Shown here: positions 1 to 6,540 of the stretch, in pieces
How the letters are laid out: every line of letters begins with the position of its first letter
How positions within the stretch are numbered: position 1 is the first letter of the stretch
From: SZUA-186 sp041552135
GTDB lineage: Bacteria > Pseudomonadota > Gammaproteobacteria > UBA9214
Assembly: GCA_041552135.1 (NCBI GenBank)
Contig: JBFELL010000161.1
Coordinates: 1 to 6,540 of the forward strand
Length of the DNA: 6,540 nt
Direction: 5' to 3'
Notes under the pieces: model-generated
What the model was told of the DNA's origin: nothing
Seen by the model: the letters and a program-made list of their open reading frames with translations, nothing else
The model's database searches: none
Program-made: the position numbers and the translations under genes

Positions 1-474
1 ATTGCGGTAGGCCGCCTCGGTGGCCAGCAGGTCGGACTGCGCCGCCTCGGTCGCCCGGCGCAGCTCACCCCACAGATCCACTTCGAATGACAGGTCAGCG
101 GACAGGGCATAGTTGTTGCTGGTGTCGGAACCCGGGAACAGGATCTTGCTCGGGCGCTCACGCGAAACGGAAGCGGAACCGTCAATAAACGGGTACTGGT
201 CGGCGCGGGTGAATGTCAGCAGTGCGCGTGCCTCGAGAATCCGCTGCAGGGCCGCGCGCAGGTCCTTGTTCTCTGCCAGCGCCGTGCGTATCAGGTACTG
301 CAGCTGGGCATCCCGGAACAGGTTCCACCACTCCAGATTGGCAATCGAGGCCCCGCCATCGTCCGGCTGGATAAACGCCTCGGGTACATCCAGCACAGGT
401 CTTTCGTAATCGGGCGTCAGGGTGCAGCCCGACAGCAGCAGGAACATGGCTGCCACGAGCAGGCGACGGCACAT
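1..474 (-). CDS. Second outer-membrane efflux channel (NodT/TolC-type OMF lipoprotein), 3'-partial
   Basis: The N-terminal third of an outer-membrane factor; 158 residues are visible and the frame runs off the left edge. The start ATG follows the transporter stop by one base (TAA-T-ATG) and has a strong GGAGG site. The short signal peptide has Arg3-Arg4, a hydrophobic core and the lipobox LSGC with Cys17; Thr at +2 gives no inner-membrane retention signal, consistent with outer-membrane sorting. Then come PDYERP at 21-26, EWWNLFRDAQL from 48, EARALL from 81 and FEVDLWGELRR at 130-140, the usual order for this family. It aligns with the first channel gene (20 identities in 47 ungapped positions around the WW block), so it is the same family but not a recent copy. 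It probably serves the adjacent transporter. Whether the gene is intact beyond the edge cannot be seen. Confidence 0.95.
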   Translation of the reverse strand, partial: MCRRLLVAAMFLLLSGCTLTPDYERPVLDVPEAFIQPDDGGASIANLEWWNLFRDAQLQYLIRTALAENKDLRAALQRILEARALLTFTRADQYPFIDGSASVSRERPSKILFPGSDTSNNYALSADLSFEVDLWGELRRATEAAQSDLLATEAAYRN

Positions 475-475
475 A

Positions 476-3400
476 TTACTGCCCCTCCGGCGTGGTTGCC
501 GGCTGTTCAGTGTGCGCCGCCGGTTTTGACCTACTGATATAGCGTTCCACGATCACGTAGAGCGCCGGCACGATCAGCACGCCGACCACAGTGGCGACCA
601 GCATGCCACTGAACACCGTCATGCCCATGACCTTGCGTGCCTCGGCGCCGGCGCCGCTGGCAATCAACAGCGGCAGTACGCCGAGGATGAAGGAGAATGC
701 CGTCATCAGGATGGGCCGGAAGCGCAGTCTGGCCGCCTCCATGGCCGCATCGATGGCATCGCGGCCTTTCTCCGACTCAACCTTGGCAAACTCGACGATC
801 AGGATCGCGTTCTTGGCCGCCAGTCCGATCAGCATGACCAGTCCGATCTGCGCGAAGACGTTGTTGACATAGCTCTCGCTGAACAGGCGAGCAATAAACA
901 GGCCGCCAACCGCACCGAACACGGCGATAGGCGTACCCAGTAACACCGACAGCGGCAGCGACCAGCTCTCGTATTGTGACGAGAGGATCAGGAACACGAA
1001 TATCAGCGCCATCACAAAGACAATCGAGCCGGTACCCTGCGCCACCTTCTCCTGGTAGGACATGTTGAACCAGGAATAGCCCATGTCACCCGGCAGCACT
1101 TCGTTTGCCACCTCCTCCAGGGCATCGATCGCCTGGGCCGAGCTATAGCCCCTGGCGGCCTGGCCGCTGATTTCGGCAGAGCGGAACAGGTTGAATCGGT
1201 TGGTGAACTCGGGCCCCTGGGTGGAACTGGTGCTGACGAGCGTCGCCAGCGGCACCATTTCGTCCTTGTCGTTGCGCACATAGAACAGGCTGATGTCTTC
1301 GGCTTGCTGGCGGTATTCAGGTTCGGCCTGCACATAGACCTTGTAGAGCCGGCCGAAGCGGTTGAAGTCATTGACGTAGGCGCCACCGAGGAAAGCGCCG
1401 ATCGAGGTGTTGACATCCGCCAGCGACGCGCCGAGTTTAAGGACCTTGGCATCGTCGACATCGAGAAAGATCTGCGGTGAATTCGGGCGGAACATGGTGA
1501 AGACATTTTCAATCTCGGGGCGTTGCTTCGCTGCCGCGATCAAGACCTGCGCCTGCTCGAACAGGTAGTTCGGTGTGTTGCCGCCACGGTCCTGCAGCAT
1601 CATGGAGAACCCCGAACCGGTGCCCAGGCCCGGAATGGCCGGCGGTCCGAAAGCGAACGCGGCCCCCCCGACGATTTCCTGGGCGAACCGGGCATTCATC
1701 CTGCGGACGATTGCATTGGCATGATCCATGGCATCCGGACGCTCATCCCAGTCCTTGAGCTGGATGAAGACCATGCCCGCATTCGGCTGAATGGTACTGG
1801 TTACGATGCTGTAACCGGCAATCGCAGTGGAATTCTGTACCGCATCGAACTCCTCGATGATGTCTTCCATCCTTGACAGGGTCTGGTTGGTGCGCTGCAA
1901 CGAGGAACCGTCGGGCATGATCATGGCTGCCAGGATGTAACCCTGATCCTCCTCCGGTACGAAGCCGCCCGGCAGCACCCGGAACAGGACAACGACACCT
2001 GCCACAATAACCGCAAGCAACAGACCTGCACGTACAAACTTGCGGGTAAAAAATGCCGTCAGCAGCATGAACTTGTCGGTCGCCTTCTCGAACCAGCGGT
2101 TGAATACATCAAAGAATTTCTGGAACAGGCTCTTTTGCTCGCTTGGCGGCTTCAGCAGCATTGCCGCCAGCGCCGGGCTCAGTGTCAACGCATTAATCGA
2201 AGAGATCGCAACCGAGATGGCAATGGTAATCGCGAATTGCTGGTAGAGCTGTCCGGTGATGCCGCCCATTGCCGCGACCGGCACGAACACGGCAATCAGT
2301 GACAGCGAGGTCGCCACGATGGGACCGGATACCTCCCGCATGGCCTCGAGAGTGGCCTCCTTTGCGGCCATGCCCTTCTCCATCTTCTGCGCGACTGCCT
2401 CCACCACAACGATGGCATCGTCGACCACGATACCGATCGCCAGCACCAGGCCCAGCAGGGACAGGGTGTTCACCGAGAAGCCCAGCAGCGGGAATACGGC
2501 GAAGGTACCGATCAGGGAAACCGGCACTGTCAGGGTCGGGATCAGGGTCGAGCGCGCATTCTGCAGGAAGATGTAGACGACCAGGATGACCAGGGCCACG
2601 GCCTGGAACAGCGTGATGATGATTTCACGGATACCGGCCGTTATGGGCTTGGTGGTATCCAGCGAAACAACGTACTCCAGATCGTCCGGGAACCGCGCAG
2701 AGAGTTCCTCCATCTTGGCCAGTATCTTCTCAGCCACCTCGAGGCCATTGGCATCCGGCAACTGGAAGAGCTGCAGCACGGCAGTAGGGTTCTTGTCGAG
2801 ACGCGCCTGAATCTGGTAGTTCTGGCTGCCCAGTTCGATCCTCGCCACATCCTTCAGCAGCACCTGGGAACCGTCCGGATTGGAACGCACCACCACGTTG
2901 CCGAACTGTTCCGGCGTCTCGAAGCGGCCGGCCGTCTGCACGGTATAGGTGTAGTCGGTTCCCGGTGGTGCCGGCTCACCGCCGATCTGCCCGGCCGGGA
3001 CGAGTACATTCTGCTCGGAGATCGCCTTCGTAATATCCGGCACCGTGAGATGGAGTTTCGCCAGCTGGTCGGGCCGGATCCAGACGCGCATGGCGTACTC
3101 GGTGATACTGCCACCCAGAACCTCCGCCAGGCCGACACCGCGAATACGTGCCAGCTCGTCGATGATGTTGATGGTGGCGTAGTTGGTCAGGAACTGCTCG
3201 TCATAGGTGCCCTTGGGCGAGACCAGCGATACCAGTAGCAGCGGGAAGGACAGTTTCTTCTTGACCGTGACGCCCAGTCGCTTGACCTCCTCCGGGAGGC
3301 TGGCCTGTGCCTCGGAGACGCGGTTTTGCGTCAGCACGTTGGCCATGTCCAGATCCGTGCCGACCTCGAAGGAGACCTCGAGATTCAGCCGGCCGTCGCT

Positions 3401-3649
3401 GGAATTGATGGAGCGCATGTAGATCATGTCCTCCACCCCGTTGACCTTCTGCTCTACGGGTGTGGCGACAGACTGCTCGACATTAACCGCGTTGGCGCCG
3501 GTATAGGTGGCGGTGACGGACACCATCGGCGGGGTGATTTCGGGATACTGTGCGATCGGCAGGCGACCGAGGGCGACCAGGCCAACGATCACAATGATGA
3601 TCGCGATGACCATGGCCACGATGGGCCGCCTGACGAAAAAGCCGGCCAA
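476..3649 (-). CDS. RND multidrug efflux transporter, HAE-1 family, inner-membrane permease
   Basis: A proton-driven trimeric pump that exports amphiphilic compounds. At 1057 residues it matches the AcrB/MexF size. Predicted layout: TM1 about 10-28, first periplasmic loop to about 338, TM2-TM6 about 341-499, TM7 about 538-557, second periplasmic loop to about 870, TM8-TM12 about 873-1034. TM4 carries GIVVDDAIVVVE with Asp410-Asp411, the proton relay equivalent to AcrB Asp407-Asp408. Lys946 in GLAAKNAILIVEFAK and Arg976 in RLRFRPILMT match AcrB Lys940 and Arg971. The Asp pair marks the HAE-1 (drug/amphiphile) family rather than heavy-metal pumps. Stretches such as LPEEVKRLGVTV, DELARIRGVG and SGAGAEARKVMGMTVFSGML recall the MexF/OqxB branch more than AcrB, judged from memory. 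Start is TTG: MAGFFVRRPI aligns with the AcrB N-terminus. Several aromatic residues of the AcrB drug pocket differ (see findings). The gene lies between the adaptor (3-base gap) and the second channel gene (1-base gap). Confidence 0.98.
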   Translation of the reverse strand: MAGFFVRRPIVAMVIAIIIVIVGLVALGRLPIAQYPEITPPMVSVTATYTGANAVNVEQSVATPVEQKVNGVEDMIYMRSINSSDGRLNLEVSFEVGTDLDMANVLTQNRVSEAQASLPEEVKRLGVTVKKKLSFPLLLVSLVSPKGTYDEQFLTNYATINIIDELARIRGVGLAEVLGGSITEYAMRVWIRPDQLAKLHLTVPDITKAISEQNVLVPAGQIGGEPAPPGTDYTYTVQTAGRFETPEQFGNVVVRSNPDGSQVLLKDVARIELGSQNYQIQARLDKNPTAVLQLFQLPDANGLEVAEKILAKMEELSARFPDDLEYVVSLDTTKPITAGIREIIITLFQAVALVILVVYIFLQNARSTLIPTLTVPVSLIGTFAVFPLLGFSVNTLSLLGLVLAIGIVVDDAIVVVEAVAQKMEKGMAAKEATLEAMREVSGPIVATSLSLIAVFVPVAAMGGITGQLYQQFAITIAISVAISSINALTLSPALAAMLLKPPSEQKSLFQKFFDVFNRWFEKATDKFMLLTAFFTRKFVRAGLLLAVIVAGVVVLFRVLPGGFVPEEDQGYILAAMIMPDGSSLQRTNQTLSRMEDIIEEFDAVQNSTAIAGYSIVTSTIQPNAGMVFIQLKDWDERPDAMDHANAIVRRMNARFAQEIVGGAAFAFGPPAIPGLGTGSGFSMMLQDRGGNTPNYLFEQAQVLIAAAKQRPEIENVFTMFRPNSPQIFLDVDDAKVLKLGASLADVNTSIGAFLGGAYVNDFNRFGRLYKVYVQAEPEYRQQAEDISLFYVRNDKDEMVPLATLVSTSSTQGPEFTNRFNLFRSAEISGQAARGYSSAQAIDALEEVANEVLPGDMGYSWFNMSYQEKVAQGTGSIVFVMALIFVFLILSSQYESWSLPLSVLLGTPIAVFGAVGGLFIARLFSESYVNNVFAQIGLVMLIGLAAKNAILIVEFAKVESEKGRDAIDAAMEAARLRFRPILMTAFSFILGVLPLLIASGAGAEARKVMGMTVFSGMLVATVVGVLIVPALYVIVERYISRSKPAAHTEQPATTPEGQ
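482..488 (-). promoter_or_regulatory. Strong ribosome binding site of the second channel gene
   Basis: GGAGGGG on the minus strand lies 7 bases before the ATG at 474-472 and is built from the last codons of the transporter gene (Pro-Glu-Gly-Gln-stop). It fixes the start of the downstream gene and implies coupled translation. Confidence 0.75.
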
Positions 3650-3652
3650 GGC

Positions 3653-4870
3653 CTATTCCTCTGCCTCTTTCTTGCCGGGTTCATCCCCGGCCTGCGCTGC
3701 CTTCGCAGCAGCGGCCTGTTGTTCCGGTGTAATCGGGTTTACCGTCATACCATTTTGCAGACGCAGGAGACCCTCCACGGCGGTGCGTTCGCCCGGTTCC
3801 AGACCTTTTTCGATCAGCCACATGTCGTCGATTCGAGGTCCCGTCTGTACATCACGCAACTGGACCGTGTTGTCCTGCGAGATCACAAACACGCGGTAAT
3901 TGCCCTGCAGCTCGCTGACCGCCCGTTGCGGCACCAGCAGGGCATCCTTGCGCATTTCCAGTACGCCGCGCACCCGTGCGAACTGGCCGGCCAGCACGAT
4001 GCCACCCGGATTGGGAAAATCCGCCTCCATGGTGAAGGTGCCCGTGGTCGGGTTGACTGCTGCATCGTAGGCAACGACGTGGCCCCGATGTTCGTGCACG
4101 GTGCCGTCCGCCAGGATCAGCTCCAGTCCGCGCCGGTTTTCAAGCTCCGAGTCATCCGCCTGACGCATTTCGGCAAAACGCCGTGCGCCCGCGAGATAGA
4201 CCCGCTCGTTGACCGAGAAGCGCACCCGGATCGGATCCGCCTGAGATACGTAGTTAAGCACCACCGGGTTGGGTTCCTTGCCGACGAACTCGCCGACCTT
4301 GGCCTGCGAGATGCCGATGCGGCCGTCGATCGGCGAGTGGATGCGGGTGTAGCTGAGTTCGATCTCTGCCTGTTCGAGCTGCGCCTCGGCGGCCTGCAAG
4401 GAACCCTGGGCTGCCTCGTATTCGGCAACGGCCGAGTCGAGGTCCTGCTGGCTGACGGCCTTCATCTCCGCCAGTGGCTTGATGCGGGCAAGATCGCTCT
4501 TCGCCTTGGCCAGCATGGTGGTGGCTTCCGCCAGATACCCCTTCGCCTCGACGACCTTCGCCTCGAAGGGACGCGGGTCGATGGTATACAGCAGCTGGTC
4601 CTCCTCGACCTCCCTGCCCTCGCGGAAATCCATGCTCTCCAGGAAACCCTCGACCCGGGCGCGTATGGGAATGTCGACCGAGCCGCGTGTCGAGCCGACC
4701 AGGGTGATCGGGATCGGGACATCTTTCTGGGTGACGCTGACAACCGGGATGTCGAGTACCGGTGGTGCCGGGGGGGCTGTCTCACCGCAGCCGGCAAGCG
4801 CCATGAGCATGAGAGTTACCGCGAGCAGTCTGCCAGGTCCGGCCCGGACAAATGCAACTGGATTATTCAT
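3653..4870 (-). CDS. RND efflux periplasmic adaptor (membrane fusion protein), lipoprotein
   Basis: Links the RND transporter to the outer-membrane channel in the periplasm. The 405-residue length is normal for AcrA/MexA-type adaptors. An N-terminal hydrophobic segment ends in the lipobox LAGC, with Cys28 as the acylation site; residue +2 is Gly, as I recall for MexA, rather than the Asp of AcrA. A first lipoyl/barrel-sandwich half is near residues 60-98 (RARVEGFLESM, DPRPF). A coiled-coil hairpin spans about 100-175. The second lipoyl half begins at SPIDGRIG (179-186). Beta-barrel and membrane-proximal domains follow to about 380, including NPTTGTFTMEADFPNP and LVPQRAV. The hairpin tip has Arg129, Leu133 and Ser140 with the R-x3-L-x6-S spacing of the channel-docking motif in AcrA. 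The last 25 residues are Ala/Glu/Lys-rich and probably disordered. The TAG stop sits three bases before the transporter start, so the two are almost certainly co-translated. Confidence 0.96.
   Translation of the reverse strand: MNNPVAFVRAGPGRLLAVTLMLMALAGCGETAPPAPPVLDIPVVSVTQKDVPIPITLVGSTRGSVDIPIRARVEGFLESMDFREGREVEEDQLLYTIDPRPFEAKVVEAKGYLAEATTMLAKAKSDLARIKPLAEMKAVSQQDLDSAVAEYEAAQGSLQAAEAQLEQAEIELSYTRIHSPIDGRIGISQAKVGEFVGKEPNPVVLNYVSQADPIRVRFSVNERVYLAGARRFAEMRQADDSELENRRGLELILADGTVHEHRGHVVAYDAAVNPTTGTFTMEADFPNPGGIVLAGQFARVRGVLEMRKDALLVPQRAVSELQGNYRVFVISQDNTVQLRDVQTGPRIDDMWLIEKGLEPGERTAVEGLLRLQNGMTVNPITPEQQAAAAKAAQAGDEPGKKEAEE
3656..3661 (-). promoter_or_regulatory. Ribosome binding site deciding the TTG start of the transporter
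   Basis: GAGGAA, formed by the last two Glu codons of the adaptor gene, lies 6 bases before TTG at 3649-3647. It supports TTG as the start over the next in-frame ATG (codon 13), which would remove the conserved N-terminal FFxRRPI segment. Placing the site inside the upstream gene suggests translational coupling. Confidence 0.7.
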
Positions 4871-4880
4871 CGTTATTCTG

Positions 4881-4886
4881 CCTTCC
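4881..4886 (-). promoter_or_regulatory. Ribosome binding site of the adaptor gene
   Basis: GGAAGG on the minus strand lies 10 bases before the ATG at 4870-4868. The spacing is slightly long. It supports this ATG as the start, as does the complete lipoprotein signal peptide that begins there. Confidence 0.6.
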
Positions 4887-4940
4887 GGTGTTCAGTCAGA
4901 GTCTAAGCCAATGCCACGGGATGCGTCCATAGCCATCTGA

Positions 4941-4953
4941 TACCACAGTGGTA
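4941..4953. promoter_or_regulatory. 13-bp perfect palindrome, possible operator
   Basis: TACCACAGTGGTA consists of two 6-base arms around one central A, 71 bases upstream of the adaptor start and just outside the REP-like repeat. On the minus strand it overlaps the end of a weak -35-like TTTACC, with a poor -10-like TATGGA 18 bases further on. Short palindromes of this size can be regulator sites, but one instance this short may be chance. The palindrome is seen directly; the operator role is speculative. Confidence 0.25.
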
Positions 4954-4967
4954 AAGGTGTCTGCGGT

Positions 4968-5048
4968 AGGTCGGGTTAGGCGCGTTAGCGTCGTAACCCG
5001 ACAGCAATGTCGTCATGTCGGGTTACGCCCTTCGGGCTAACCCGACCT
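4968..5048. repeat. REP-like composite inverted repeat (two hairpins)
   Basis: Four copies of the 9-base core GTCGGGTTA occur in alternating orientation: 4970-4978 (+), 4994-5002 (-), 5017-5025 (+) and 5038-5046 (-). They form two hairpins. The first, 4970-5002, has an inner CGC/GCG stem with a GTTA loop. The second, 5017-5046, is nearly perfect, with an inner GCCC/GGGC stem, a TTC loop and one unpaired C. The outer arms (4968-4978 and 5038-5048) match over 11 bases and the middle arms (4994-5003 and 5016-5025) over 10, so the unit is also symmetric as a whole. This resembles bacterial REP/BIME elements, which RAYT-type transposases are thought to spread. In the operon mRNA it would fold between the first channel gene and the adaptor gene, where such structures can protect upstream RNA from exonucleases. 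No T-run follows, so it does not look like an intrinsic terminator. Confidence 0.85.
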
Positions 5049-5063
5049 GCGGCCTGTTGCAGA

Positions 5064-6540
5064 CTAGTTCGTCATCTCTTCCCCTGCCGTTTCCGGATCC
5101 AGCAGGTCGCCCCAGTTGGTGCGCTGCTGCATCGCCTCGCGGTTTTCATCGGAAATGACATCATTACCCTTGCGGATCTCCCAGCCGCCACCGAGCGCCT
5201 TGTACATGGCAATGAGGTTTAATGCGATGTCACCGCGTGTATTCGCCCACTGGTCTTCCTGAAATACCAGGGCACGCTCCGAGTCGACCACGCGCTGGAA
5301 GTCGACGGCACCTTCACGGTACTGGATGTTGGCCAGCTTGGAGGAGCGTCTGGCGGCATTGGTGCCCTGCTCCCGGAAGACGCTTTCCTTTCTGGATTCC
5401 ACAAAACCGACCATCGCATCCTCGACCTCCCGGTAGGCAGTCAGCACGCTGTTGCGGTAATTCATGATGGTCTGCTGGTAGCGTGCATCCTGGACCCGGA
5501 TGTTGTTCCTGATACGGCCATAGTTAAGGATGTTCCAGCTAAATGCGGGACCGGCGGAGAAAGTAAGGCTGTCGGAGTCGAAAATGTCGCCAGCATCACT
5601 CTCGTTCGTGTCACTGCTCTGGTAGCCGATGGTGCCCAGCAGTGAAAAACTCGGGTAGAGGTCCGCCTCGGCTGCGCCGATCAGTGCGCTGCGGGTGGCG
5701 GCTTGCATCTCCGCCAGACGGATGTCCGGGCGGCGACGCAGCAGTTCGGCGGGAATACTGGCCGTCACCTGTTCGGGCGCTACCGGGATTTTGCCGGTCT
5801 CACCAAGGATATCCGAGAGATCGGCCGGCGGCATTCCGAGCAGTGTCGAAAGCGCGTTGGTCGCCTGTCGGTGACTCTTCTGCAGGATCGGCACCAGCGC
5901 CTGCGTGTCGGCCAGGTTCGACTTCGCCTGTTGAACATCGAGTTCTGTTGTCGCACCGTACTTGAAACGCGTGCTGGCGATATTCAGACTCTCGGTCTGC
6001 AGCCTGATATTCTCTTTGGCAATATTCAGGCGCTCTTCCAGGGTGCGGATGGTCACGTAGGTGCGTGCGACTTCGGCGATCAGGCTGACCAGCGCATTGT
6101 CGTAATCGGCGACTGTCGCTTCCAGGCTGGCATCGGCGGCCTCGACATTGCGCCGGAAGCGCCCCCAGAAATCCAGTTCCCAGGCAGCATCGAATCCGGC
6201 CTGGTAATTGCGGAAGCTCTTTTCCGTGATGGGAATGAAGTTGGGGCTGTTCTCACTGATCCGGTTGGTCGTCGCCGAACCGACGGCACGCTGGGTCTGC
6301 GGGTATTGCAGTCCAACGGCGATGCCCAGCTGGGCACGTGCTTCGTAGATGCGCAGGCCGGCCACCTGCAGCGGCAGGTTCTGTTCGTAGGCCATCCCGA
6401 CCAGTCGGTCCAGCACCGGGTCATTGAACATCCTCCACCAGTCGGCCTGCACTATCGGCTGGGGCAGCACCTTATCGTTCGTGAAGTTCCAGTCGGTCTC
6501 TGCCGGCGCATCCGGCCTGATGAAATCCGGGCCGAGCTTG
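5064..6540 (-). CDS. Outer-membrane efflux channel (NodT/TolC-type OMF), 5'-partial
   Basis: Forms the outer-membrane and periplasmic exit duct of an RND efflux pump. The frame stays open to the right edge, so the true start, signal peptide and probable lipobox are off the window; 491 residues are visible. It opens with KLGPDFIRPDAP, matching the GPDYxRP stretch that normally follows the acylated cysteine in this family, so the GTG at 6470 is internal and not the start. Visible landmarks: WWRMFNDPVLD near residue 34, WELDFWGRFRR at about 120-130, RRRPDIRLAE at about 268-277, NYGRIRNNI at about 339-347, and ALGGGW at about 448-453. These are typical of the two OEP repeats of the family. A 38-residue acidic tail follows ALGGGW. 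It is first in the operon; its TAG stop lies 193 bases before the adaptor start. Family assignment is secure; substrate is not shown. Confidence 0.95.
   Translation of the reverse strand, partial: KLGPDFIRPDAPAETDWNFTNDKVLPQPIVQADWWRMFNDPVLDRLVGMAYEQNLPLQVAGLRIYEARAQLGIAVGLQYPQTQRAVGSATTNRISENSPNFIPITEKSFRNYQAGFDAAWELDFWGRFRRNVEAADASLEATVADYDNALVSLIAEVARTYVTIRTLEERLNIAKENIRLQTESLNIASTRFKYGATTELDVQQAKSNLADTQALVPILQKSHRQATNALSTLLGMPPADLSDILGETGKIPVAPEQVTASIPAELLRRRPDIRLAEMQAATRSALIGAAEADLYPSFSLLGTIGYQSSDTNESDAGDIFDSDSLTFSAGPAFSWNILNYGRIRNNIRVQDARYQQTIMNYRNSVLTAYREVEDAMVGFVESRKESVFREQGTNAARRSSKLANIQYREGAVDFQRVVDSERALVFQEDQWANTRGDIALNLIAMYKALGGGWEIRKGNDVISDENREAMQQRTNWGDLLDPETAGEEMTN

Noticed and set aside
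182..472. A 96-codon minus-strand frame at the left end.
   Set aside because: The frame starting at 474 encodes a clear lipoprotein channel N-terminus over the same bases, so this one is a shadow.
1012..1512. A 166-codon minus-strand frame inside the transporter gene.
   Set aside because: It lies in another frame of a well-conserved RND gene; its Ser/Arg/Pro-rich product is a shadow translation.
3647..3655. Possible adaptor-transporter fusion by reading through the TAG, since both genes are in the same frame.
   Set aside because: The adaptor C-terminus is periplasmic while the transporter N-terminus is cytoplasmic, so a fusion would not fit the topology; a good ribosome site explains separate initiation.
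3326..4906. A 526-codon open frame on the plus strand opposite the adaptor and the start of the transporter.
   Set aside because: It is antisense to two clearly recognisable proteins, is rich in His/Asp/Arg as expected of a shadow frame in GC-rich DNA, shows no domain, and spans two unrelated genes.
4914..4962. A sigma-70 promoter for the adaptor gene on the minus strand (TTTACC, 18 bases, TATGGA).
   Set aside because: Only about 4/6 and 3/6 matches to consensus, which is at chance level; kept only as context for the palindrome.
4968..5048. Intrinsic terminator after the first channel gene.
   Set aside because: The hairpins are strong, but neither strand has a run of T after the stem; the repeat symmetry fits a REP-like element better.
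6468..6470. GTG as the start of the first channel gene.
   Set aside because: The same frame continues upstream to the window edge with the family's conserved GPDFxRP segment, so the start lies outside the window.

Overview
The window holds one minus-strand operon for a tripartite resistance-nodulation-division (RND) efflux pump. In transcription order, right to left, it reads: outer-membrane factor 1 (5' end off the window), periplasmic adaptor, inner-membrane RND transporter, outer-membrane factor 2 (3' end off the window). The last three genes are packed almost without spacing. A 193-base gap separates the first gene from the adaptor.

Organism: I infer a Gram-negative bacterium, probably a gammaproteobacterium with moderately high GC. 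The basis is the double-membrane pump, the lipoprotein signals, the codon bias toward G/C third positions, and a REP-like repeat with GTCGGGTTA arms of a style I associate with environmental gammaproteobacteria. No phylogenetic marker is present, so this is not a firm placement.

Layout: 6540-5064 is the first outer-membrane channel, without its signal peptide. 5063-4871 is the intergenic gap, with a composite inverted repeat (4968-5048), a 13-bp palindrome (4941-4953) and the adaptor's ribosome site. 4870-3653 is the adaptor lipoprotein. 3649-476 is the transporter, starting at TTG three bases after the adaptor stop. 474-1 is the N-terminal third of a second outer-membrane channel, starting one base after the transporter stop. 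The plus strand contains only shadow reading frames.

How it works: the transporter takes amphiphilic compounds from the periplasm or outer leaflet using the proton gradient. The adaptor docks it to an outer-membrane channel, and substrates leave the cell. The transporter has the HAE-1 Asp-Asp proton relay, so drugs, dyes, detergents or other amphiphiles are likelier substrates than metals. The unusual point is two different channel genes around one adaptor/transporter pair. I see no wholly new system here. The most notable items are that gene arrangement, the repeat between the first two genes, and changed aromatic positions in the transporter's predicted drug-binding pocket.
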